Shown here: positions 58,951 through 64,000 of the stretch, one piece after another
Numbering within the stretch: the stretch's first letter is position 1
How the letters are laid out: each line of letters starts with the position of its first letter
Source of the DNA: a virus
Length of the DNA: 64,000 nucleotides
Direction: 5' to 3' (one strand)
Virus record (IMG/VR): IMGVR_UViG_3300044843_000488
Location: 1 to 64,000 of that record
Program-made: the position numbers and the translations under genes
The notes under the pieces: model-generated
Database searches by the model: none
The model's input: the letters and a program-made list of their open reading frames with translations, nothing else
Told to the model about the DNA's origin: nothing

Positions 58951-59106
58951 TCAGGACGCTGCCGGCAGTCGGACCTCAAGGGTCTGGCCATCGTCACAGG
59001 GCACTGATAGGTCGGTGGTGCCGTCAGGCTTGGTCACGACCGTGATAATGCGGCCACCTGGCAGCTCAATGCGTGCCACCTGGCCAACGGGGATGTCGAG
59101 CCACAT
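58951..59106 (-). CDS. Very small hypothetical protein (51 aa)
   Basis: ATG at 59106: MWLDIPVGQVARIELPGGR, IITVVTKPDGTTDLSV, then TLEVRLPAAS. A beta-rich small protein, with a coding-like composition. Two bases downstream of the gene at 59109. Confidence 0.55.
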   Translation of the reverse strand: MWLDIPVGQVARIELPGGRIITVVTKPDGTTDLSVPCDDGQTLEVRLPAAS

Positions 59107-59108
59107 GC

Positions 59109-59306
59109 TCAGAACTCGTAGTAGAAGGCGCCCTCCCAGGTGTCAAAGGGAGGGCTGGTTTCGAGGCGGCGCATCTTGAGGGCCTCCCAGTAGGGGAAGC
59201 ACCTGCTGATCTCGCAGACCGTCTTGGTGGCCAAGGTGTCGGAGTCGAACACCAGGCCAGGGGTGGCACTGGCCCCGTTGCTGAAGCGCACTTTGCGGAA
59301 GGTCAT
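59109..59306 (-). CDS. Small hypothetical protein (65 aa)
   Basis: MTFRKVRFSNGASATPGLV then CEISRCFPYWEALKMRRLE and DTWEGAFYYEF. Beta-hairpin and aromatic-rich. Unrecognised; three bases after the previous gene's stop. Confidence 0.55.
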   Translation of the reverse strand: MTFRKVRFSNGASATPGLVFDSDTLATKTVCEISRCFPYWEALKMRRLETSPPFDTWEGAFYYEF

Positions 59307-59309
59307 AGC

Positions 59310-59537
59310 TCAGTGCACCGTGAAGTAGAGCCGATCCTGTTTGCGGACTTTGCCCCGCTGGATCAGCTTCTCCAGCAGGCCGTAGCTGAACCACTGCCTG
59401 GAGTCGTTGTACCCAATGGCTTTGCCTACATCGGCGTTGCGAACGCCACTTGGGTTGCAATCCAGGAAGTCAATGATGTGCCGCTCAAGGGTGTAGGAGT
59501 CGATGAGAGGCTCTGGGAAGGTGACGGGCTTGGTCAT
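59310..59537 (-). CDS. Winged-helix-like small protein (75 aa)
   Basis: MTKPVTFPEPLIDSYTLERH, IIDFLDCNPSGVRNADVGKAI, then QWFSYGLLEKLIQRGKVRKQ and DRLYFTVH: the helix-turn-helix then wing spacing of a small winged-helix. It could be an early transcription regulator. The CTCTCACC leader directly precedes its ATG. Confidence 0.6.
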   Translation of the reverse strand: MTKPVTFPEPLIDSYTLERHIIDFLDCNPSGVRNADVGKAIGYNDSRQWFSYGLLEKLIQRGKVRKQDRLYFTVH

Positions 59538-59571
59538 GGTGAGAGTTGTTGGTGAGAGAGGGGGAGGTGAG

Positions 59572-59605
59572 TCCCCAAGAGAGCCCCGGAGGGCTCCGTT
59601 GGGGA
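59572..59605. repeat. Nested inverted repeat between two early genes
   Basis: TCCCCAA/TTGGGGA enclosing GAGCCC/GGGCTC, 34 bases. Located after the RlpA-like gene's stop and before the CTCTCTCACC motif of the next gene. No T-run. Likely an RNA stem that separates messages. Confidence 0.5.
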
Positions 59606-59610
59606 TTCAG

Positions 59611-59955
59611 TTAGAAGCGCTGAATGGAGACCCGACCGATTCCGTCAGTCGGTACGCCAAGAGCTTTGGCGGCGGCGTAGGAAAGGTCGATGCCACAGGC
59701 ACACCTGTCGTTCACACGCACTGGGAGCTCTCGCCCTTTGTGGCGGATCAGGAGCTTCGTCCCGCAGGGATAGTGCGGGTGAGCTGCTGAGATCACAGAG
59801 TCCTGGTAAATATCACCGCAGGCTGTTCTGCGGCCGATGTACCAGGGGTGGTAGACAGTTGCCGTTGTGTGATCACCAGTGTGGTGAGCAAACGACGGGG
59901 TGGCTGACACCACTGCGAAAAGCGTCAGTGCGCAGTTACGAAGAAAAGTCATCAA
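59611..59955 (-). CDS. Secreted RlpA-like double-psi beta-barrel protein (114 aa)
   Basis: Signal peptide (about residues 1-23, MMTFLRNCALTLFAVVSATPSFA) then a domain with GRRTACGDIYQDSVISAAHP, CGTKLLIRHKGRELPVRVND and GIDLSYAAAKALGV, the RlpA/DPBB pattern (GT-V-V then VRVNDR and IDLS). RlpA proteins are lytic transglycosylases or septal hydrolases. Here three cysteines (CGD, CGTK, CACG) may form disulfides. Unusual in an early region; see findings. Confidence 0.8.
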   Translation of the reverse strand: MMTFLRNCALTLFAVVSATPSFAHHTGDHTTATVYHPWYIGRRTACGDIYQDSVISAAHPHYPCGTKLLIRHKGRELPVRVNDRCACGIDLSYAAAKALGVPTDGIGRVSIQRF

Positions 59956-60310
59956 TCAATTGCAGGGAACAAGCAACAGGACTCACAGGTGTACACAAGA
60001 GGGAATCGAAAGCGCGAGTCTGTTGATTGGGCGACGGCCGATTGATTCGGTCGTAGGAGCGGATAGGTGAGCGTCGGGTGGAATACCGATCTTCAATCTC
60101 CACTTCAATGCCCTGGGAAGCACACATTTCCAGAAAGAACGGGGCATCGCAGTCTTCTTCGAGATAGAGAGACTTGCCCTGTTCGTAGGAGTAGTCGGAA
60201 ATGCATGTAAGCGTTCCGACTACTTCTTCTACTATCTCTCGTTTGACAGATAGCCATGCGTGACCAGGGTCGTGGCGCATGATCAATTTGAGCTTTTTAG
60301 GTCTGTTCAT
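59936..60310 (-). CDS. Hypothetical protein (124 aa)
   Basis: MNRPKKLKLIMRHDPGHAWLSVKREIVEEVVGTLTC then an acidic patch (YLEEDCDAPFFLEMCAS) and a basic, probably disordered C-terminus. Its stop lies 19 bases inside the next gene (RlpA-like). Unrecognised; the N-terminal half looks globular. Confidence 0.6.
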   Translation of the reverse strand: MNRPKKLKLIMRHDPGHAWLSVKREIVEEVVGTLTCISDYSYEQGKSLYLEEDCDAPFFLEMCASQGIEVEIEDRYSTRRSPIRSYDRINRPSPNQQTRAFDSLLCTPVSPVACSLQLIDDFSS

Positions 60311-60555
60311 TCGGTTGGGTCGAAGTTCACAATGCGGTCAAGAGCGTCGAGGGCTTCCTCTAGCCACTCCTCAAAGGGGTGACCAAGAGCGTCCATCTGA
60401 TGACGCTCGGCGTCCTGGTATTGGATCTCAAGCAGTTCGCGATAGATCCGTTCGATCTGGGAAAGATGGCCCAGGCCGTAACGGTTCTCGCGAGCTCGCA
60501 TACGATTCAAAATCTCCAGGTTTTGATCGCGACGGGTTAGTTCGTGGAGTTTCAT
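60307..60555 (-). CDS. Small helical hypothetical protein (82 aa)
   Basis: Start at ATG 60555 (overlapping the previous stop), since MKLHELTRRDQNLEILNRM gives a typical helix start. Contains RIYRELLEIQYQDAERHQMD and FEEWLEEALDALDRIVNF. Unrecognised. Confidence 0.55.
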   Translation of the reverse strand: MKLHELTRRDQNLEILNRMRARENRYGLGHLSQIERIYRELLEIQYQDAERHQMDALGHPFEEWLEEALDALDRIVNFDPTE

Positions 60556-60728
60556 ACAGGAATGGGCCAGATGGCTTTTGGTTGAGCAACTCGAAGGATT
60601 TGCGTGCGAGTGGTCGGAGAATCTGTGACGAAGATCTGGCCAGTATTTGTGTCGGTAACGACAAAGAAACAGCGATTCGTAACAGTCGCGCATGTACGAG
60701 CGCGGAACTCAAGATCATCGAGAGACAT
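60552..60728 (-). CDS. Small hypothetical protein (58 aa)
   Basis: Start at ATG 60728 (MSLDDLEFRARTCATVTNR, CFFVVTDTNTGQIFVTDSPT). A beta-rich product. The imperfect leader ATCTCTCACC lies seven bases upstream. Overlaps the next gene by 4 bases. Confidence 0.5.
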   Translation of the reverse strand: MSLDDLEFRARTCATVTNRCFFVVTDTNTGQIFVTDSPTTRTQILRVAQPKAIWPIPV

Positions 60729-60870
60729 TGTTAGAGGTGAGAGATGGAGATGCGTGGGTCGAGAACAGCTCATCTGTGGAAGGCCACGGTGTAAAAGCGA
60801 GAACTGTTGTGCAGAAGATGATCACTGCACCCGTGAGAAGCCGCTCTGTGACTGAGGTTTGGGGAAACAT
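60715..60870 (-). CDS. Very small membrane protein (51 aa)
   Basis: ATG at 60870, two bases after the previous stop: MFPQTSVTERLLTGAVIIFCTTVLAF is a single membrane span or signal anchor, then a polar tail (TPWPSTDELFSTHA). Overlaps the next gene by 14 bases. Composition supports coding. Confidence 0.45.
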   Translation of the reverse strand: MFPQTSVTERLLTGAVIIFCTTVLAFTPWPSTDELFSTHASPSLTSNNVSR

Positions 60871-60872
60871 GC

Positions 60873-61280
60873 TCAATCCTCTTCGGCGGCCAGACCCGTA
60901 GCTTTGACAGTCAGATAGACAGATTCGCTGGCGGTAGCGATGCCATCTTCCTGCTCCTTGCGTTGTGCATGTTTGATGCGCTCTGCTTCACGACGCAGCT
61001 CATCGCTGTAGCGCCACACCTTTCGGCGGCAGATCACAACCTGTTTGTCATCCAGCTGGGCAGCCTGAATGTCACGGCTATCCATGTAGGTGAGCAGTTG
61101 AGCCTGCAGAGCTTTGATGTCGCTCTCCATCTGGCTGTACTGCCCTTTGAGATTTAAGTAGATCTGCAGCTGTCGCTCGTAGATCTCTTCATTCCAGGAT
61201 TCAGCAGTCATCTTGCGAGATGCAGTGGTTGAGAACTTGATGCGTTGTTTGGGGCGATTGCGAGTTGTTGAGATTGTCAT
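60873..61280 (-). CDS. Helical hypothetical protein (135 aa)
   Basis: A leader motif abuts the ATG (CTCTCTCACC at 61281-61290). Contains EIYERQLQIYLNLKGQYSQ, MESDIKALQAQLLTYMDSR, and an ordered alpha-rich part, then EDGIATASESVYLTVKATG. Coiled-coil-like; DNA binding is possible. Unrecognised. Confidence 0.6.
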   Translation of the reverse strand: MTISTTRNRPKQRIKFSTTASRKMTAESWNEEIYERQLQIYLNLKGQYSQMESDIKALQAQLLTYMDSRDIQAAQLDDKQVVICRRKVWRYSDELRREAERIKHAQRKEQEDGIATASESVYLTVKATGLAAEED

Positions 61281-61338
61281 GGTGAGAGAGTTGATGTGAC
61301 TGTCCGCGTGTGGGATGCGCGGCCCCCATAAATAGGAA

Positions 61339-61692
61339 TCAGCGGAGAGCCCAGGCGCGGCGCTCTGTGAGGACTACTTGCCTGGATGTGGTGAACTCGC
61401 TGTAGTCGTGGCGCCACACAAAGGTGTCGTGAATTGTGGGGACGTAGGCGAGCTGTTTGTGGTCCGGTGTGAGATCGAATAGGCCGGTCTCGACATCACC
61501 TTCTAGGAAGGCGTGCACATACTTCTTGCCCTCACGACGGGTGCGCTCCTGGCCATGTTTGTGAATGACAGGCTGCACGTTGTTTAAGGCAAGGAAGTTG
61601 GTATGAGTGCACAAACGCCAACCTTTGCCGGGCTCACGTTTGAGGACACTCCAGCACTTTTGGTGGAGGTTGAAATAAACACGCACTTTCAT
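61339..61692 (-). CDS. Hypothetical protein (117 aa)
   Basis: Contains RVYFNLHQKCWSVLKREPGKGWRL, VQPVIHKHGQERTRREGKKYVH and FVWRHDYSEFTTSRQVVLTE, a pattern like a small ssDNA/RNA-binding or nuclease-like phage protein of unknown function. Overlaps the upstream gene by 4 bases. Confidence 0.6.
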   Translation of the reverse strand: MKVRVYFNLHQKCWSVLKREPGKGWRLCTHTNFLALNNVQPVIHKHGQERTRREGKKYVHAFLEGDVETGLFDLTPDHKQLAYVPTIHDTFVWRHDYSEFTTSRQVVLTERRAWALR

Positions 61693-61922
61693 GGTTCGGT
61701 GATTGTGATGTTTGTGGTCTCACAGATAGGGAGTCCGGCCCAGTCAGGGTCGCCATGTTTCTTGACCCAACGACACCAGCGGCGGTTGTTGGATACAACA
61801 AACCAATCCGTATCTGTTTCTTGTTCAATCAGCACAACGGGCTCGTTGTTCATTGCATTGGCAAGTCGATTCCTCGCCTTTTTGCTTTGAGGAATTAACC
61901 AGAGCTGGTTTGTCATGTTCAT
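61689..61922 (-). CDS. Small hypothetical protein (77 aa)
   Basis: Start at ATG 61922 overlapping the previous stop (ATGA). MNMTNQLWLIPQSKKARNRL then DTDWFVVSNNRRWCRWVKKH. Trp-rich; possibly nucleic acid binding. Unrecognised. Confidence 0.55.
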   Translation of the reverse strand: MNMTNQLWLIPQSKKARNRLANAMNNEPVVLIEQETDTDWFVVSNNRRWCRWVKKHGDPDWAGLPICETTNITITEP

Positions 61923-62149
61923 TGGCCACATCCGTAGATTTCACGACGACGATCACGCAATCCATCACAGCAACCGTCATCTTCTGCGCTGCATTGCATA
62001 TACACAGAAGCGTGTCTGCGTTGCTTAAATGTCACATCACGCCACTGAGTGATGAAATTTTTGCGCCTGTAGATGTTGGCTTCGGTCTTTGCTTGTGCGA
62101 ATGTGTCAGCCGAGGCAACAACTTGTCCTTTGTAGTAAATGTCAAACAT
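61919..62149 (-). CDS. Small hypothetical protein (76 aa)
   Basis: MFDIYYKGQVVASADTFAQAKTEANIYRRKN then a second part with CSAEDDGCCDGLRDRR, cysteine and acidic-rich. May bind metal. Unrecognised. Confidence 0.55.
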   Translation of the reverse strand: MFDIYYKGQVVASADTFAQAKTEANIYRRKNFITQWRDVTFKQRRHASVYMQCSAEDDGCCDGLRDRRREIYGCGQ

Positions 62150-62324
62150 GATTGGCCTCCTTAATGTCTGCGTGGGTTAGTTCTTCTTCAGAGAGAATGT
62201 CTATGTAGCCGTGCGGATACACATTGCAGAAGTAATCAAGGTTGTGATCAGCTTCGGTATATGTGAAATAGACAGCGAGCTTTTCGTAGCCGTACGGCGT
62301 CACGTTGACGATGTAGTGTTCCAT
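62142..62324 (-). CDS. Small hypothetical protein (60 aa)
   Basis: Start at ATG 62324 with CTCTCTCACC at 62334-62343, nine bases upstream. MEHYIVNVTPYGYEKLAVYF then TEADHNLDYFCNVYPHGYID. Beta-rich; unrecognised. Confidence 0.55.
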   Translation of the reverse strand: MEHYIVNVTPYGYEKLAVYFTYTEADHNLDYFCNVYPHGYIDILSEEELTHADIKEANHV

Positions 62325-62365
62325 GGAAGATACGGTGAGAGAGCTTACAAGACCAGATAAGGACA

Positions 62366-63112
62366 TCAGGCGCCGGCAAAATGCTTGGCGCCTGTGCCAT
62401 GGGCCTCGACAAAGATGTCAGTCTTTGCGCCGTCGCAGAGAGCACACGTGCGGCACTGCGCAGAGGAATTGTCAATGGTGGCAGGGCATTGTTTGCCGCT
62501 GAATGCCTCAGAACCTTTGGGCACAACGGCAAACGTCTTCCAACCGTGCGCAGATGCGTCGAGATAATCTGCCAAACCGTCGCAGCTTGCCTGAAACACA
62601 CCTTTGCACCATTGAGCAAATGGCTGACGCCACTGGTGCGTGTAGCCGGTGTGACCAGCAGCAAAGATGTTAATGTCGCGAACAACATGCTCATCGAGGA
62701 TGCTGGGATCGCCATATGCACCCCAGCGAATCTTGCGATTGTTGAGATACATAGAAATGTTGATGCTGGCAGCTACTGCTGCATCGGTAAGGTCAACATA
62801 CCCACCAGCTTTGTAGGTTCGCCACACTGACAGCGGGGCCTGGCCGACGTTGACATAGCAGGAGCGCTTGCCGTTGGATTGCTTGCGGTGTATGCAGTTT
62901 CCGCATATTGTGTAGTCTTCGCCGAGCATGAGAGCATCGACTGGGTTGATGTCGTCACGCAGAATCCAGACCTGGCACATGTTGCCGGTCTTACGGTTGC
63001 CTGATTCGAGCGTCATAACGGCCACAAAAGGTTTGCCGTCGATAGGGGAATTGCCACGTTGAATGACAAAACCCAGGGGCTTTTTAAAGCCACGTGCTGA
63101 CTTGTTAGTCAT
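62366..63112 (-). CDS. Cys-cluster phage protein (248 aa), first early gene
   Basis: Start at ATG 63112, directly after CTCTCTCACC. Contains YTICGNCIHRKQSNGKRSCYVNVGQAPLS, then IRWGAYGDP, AAGHTGYTHQW and QCRTCALCDGAK. The two Cys groups (CxxC then C; CxxCxxC) suggest metal binding. Similar proteins occur in unrelated phages and are of unknown function. It begins the leftward early operon. Confidence 0.7.
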   Translation of the reverse strand: MTNKSARGFKKPLGFVIQRGNSPIDGKPFVAVMTLESGNRKTGNMCQVWILRDDINPVDALMLGEDYTICGNCIHRKQSNGKRSCYVNVGQAPLSVWRTYKAGGYVDLTDAAVAASINISMYLNNRKIRWGAYGDPSILDEHVVRDINIFAAGHTGYTHQWRQPFAQWCKGVFQASCDGLADYLDASAHGWKTFAVVPKGSEAFSGKQCPATIDNSSAQCRTCALCDGAKTDIFVEAHGTGAKHFAGA

Positions 63113-63173
63113 GGTGAGAGAGTTGCTGAATGCACAGCTTGAGAGGTGAGAGAGTGCCACAAAGTGTGGCAAT

Positions 63174-63284
63174 CACACAAGGTGGGAATTGAACCCACTT
63201 ACTGTGTGCAAATACGTTGCCTGTTGATATACACCGGGTCAGTATTTGCACAGAGCGCCGTTCTAGCTGTTAACTAGCTTGTGC
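63174..63284 (-). ncRNA. tRNA-like structure with long internal stem (tmRNA-like topology)
   Basis: Minus strand: acceptor-like GCACAAG (63284-63278) pairs with CTTGTGT (63181-63175); a perfect T arm GTGGG-TTCAATT-CCCAC (63198-63182); a D-like stem CTAG-TTAACAG-CTAG; and an 11-bp perfect stem TGTGCAAATAC/GTATTTGCACA (63252-63242 and 63215-63205) with a 26-base loop where an anticodon arm should be. No normal anticodon stem was found. It is directly upstream of the first early gene. A tRNA pseudogene or unusual regulatory RNA are alternatives. Confidence 0.45.
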
Positions 63285-64000
63285 AAGATCTGAAGGGATG
63301 ATCAGTCACCCTGGCCCACATTAAATACGCTTCAGTGCTGAAGGGACACCACACCTATCGCGTAAGTTGCAGTCCTAAATGTTAAATATTCAAGGCCGGG
63401 TTGGCAGCAGTTCCTAGCAGATCCGGGATGATGAAATCAGTCACACCTATGGCGTGGCCTACGTTTGCCCCTCTAAACCTGCCAGCACTTGCTGACAAAC
63501 AAGCCAGACCGTTTGCACCTGTCGCAAGCGTCGGGGCCTGGTTCCTTTCGGTCACCCCCATCGGATCGCTGTCGCGGGTTGCGCGTGCCTTATGTCGCCG
63601 GATGCTCGGCGGCTGGTTTCGGTCGTTGCGGGCCTCTCCGCTTCGGTCCCCTCAGTCTGCATCCTCAACCGGACGGAGACGAGAGCCCGTGTGTCAGAGA
63701 TCCAATTGGCACTAGTACAGGCTAGTACAGGCGTCGCTCCCGCCACACATAAAAAGAACCGCACACGCGCGCTTACCATGAAAAATCTTTTTGTCAAGGA
63801 ATTCTTAATAATTCTTAACTACTGCGGGATCCGTTGTCTCGACATGGGTCTCGTGAGTCGATATTACTTTGCTAACTCTTGATTAATACTTTACATTTAG
63901 TTGTTTTATATCTTGTATTAAACGCTGGACTAGTGTAATTAAATATACATACATAGATGCATCAAGCTACGTTAGCGCTGGGGTTTTGGCCTGTCAACCC
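63285..64000. other. About 700 bases without a convincing gene
   Basis: The first part (63285-63560) contains CTTCAG-TG-CTGAAG (63330-63343) and ACACCTATCG/ACACCTATGG repeats; the middle (63560-63760) is GC-rich; the last 240 bases are AT-rich, with TTCTTAATAATTCTTAA and many T-rich stretches compatible with promoters. Possible control region for the early operon and for genes beyond the right edge. A weak minus frame at 63552-63797 was not accepted. Confidence 0.4.

Larger units (their letters stand above)
57350..63154 (-). repeat. Recurrent leader motif CTCTCTCACC before early genes
   Basis: Written on the + strand as GGTGAGAGAG, full copies at 57350-57359, 58763-58772, 58906-58915, 59551-59560, 61281-61290, 62334-62343, 63113-63122 and 63145-63154; partial copies at 58748, 59538 and 60736. 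All point the same way (minus-strand reading) and sit at or a few bases before an ATG; five of the genes then start ATG-AC. Structural genes elsewhere use GGAGG-type sites. It may be a ribosome or protein recognition leader. Confidence 0.8.

Noticed and set aside
63552-63797. Minus frame MVSARVRFFLCVAG... (about 75-81 codons)
   Set aside because: Weak composition, no motif, in a GC-rich non-coding stretch; not accepted without more support.
1-64000. CRISPR arrays, IS elements, photosynthesis genes, CI-type repressor
   Set aside because: Looked for regular spacer repeats, transposase motifs, psbA/psbD-type sequences and helix-turn-helix repressor architecture; none was convincing.

Overview
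The window is a large piece of a tailed-phage genome (siphovirus type, lambda-like tail gene order) that most likely infects a picocyanobacterium such as Synechococcus or Cyanobium. The cyanophage reading rests on several things: the B12-dependent class II ribonucleotide reductase with a dCTP deaminase and PolA-type polymerase, small membrane and tail proteins of kinds I recall from cyanophages, a DUF4278-type gene of the sort common in cyanobacteria, and tail fibre proteins with 'YYTDARAR' repeats. A tyrosine integrase next to an intact tRNA-Arg gene points to a temperate or formerly temperate phage. No photosynthesis gene and no clear CI-type repressor is seen. The left edge cuts the DNA polymerase gene, so further replication genes probably lie outside.

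Layout. 0-7.4 kb (+ strand): DNA polymerase, dCTP deaminase, ribonucleotide reductase and many small genes, with three small minus-strand genes (one AbrB-like) inserted. 7.4-9.8 kb: GC-rich integrase, tRNA-Arg(UCU), a DUF4278 gene with its own terminator. 9.8-12.5 kb: a DUF3310 gene, then a leftward lysis cassette (coiled-coil membrane protein, holin-like protein, two-domain endolysin, small basic protein). 12.5-17.5 kb (+): tail-fibre genes, then a DUF6065-like / 2-oxoglutarate oxygenase / thioredoxin-like trio. 17.5-55.7 kb (all minus, to be read from high to low coordinates): small genes, terminases, four small genes, portal, Cys-motif head proteins, MuF, DUF2213 protease/scaffold, cement, major capsid, connectors, tail tube, tail chaperones, tape measure, lambda M/L/K/I-J homologues, then a large set of fibre and receptor-binding proteins. 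55.7-63.1 kb (minus): about twenty small, tightly overlapped presumed early genes plus a DUF932 protein and an RlpA-like secreted protein. 63.2-64 kb: a tRNA-like structure and about 700 bases without a convincing gene.

How it fits together: the reductase and deaminase supply deoxynucleotides to the polymerase. The structural operon builds a capsid and a long non-contractile tail. Two convergent fibre operons (12.5-17.5 and 17.5-30 kb) provide the adhesion devices, including duplicated proteins with fibrinogen/intelectin-like tips.

Most notable observations: (1) a recurrent leader, CTCTCTCACC placed at or just before the ATG, in the 57-63 kb early block, where Shine-Dalgarno sequences would be expected; (2) two probable programmed -1 frameshifts, a canonical GGGAAAC in the tail chaperones and an A-AAA-AAG at the stop of the holin-like gene, which opens an 80-codon frame with no start codon of its own; (3) a tRNA-like structure with tmRNA-like topology at the head of the early operon; (4) a chain of perfect hairpins ending in a terminator on the strand opposite to the DUF932 leader; (5) a cysteine motif shared by three consecutive head proteins.
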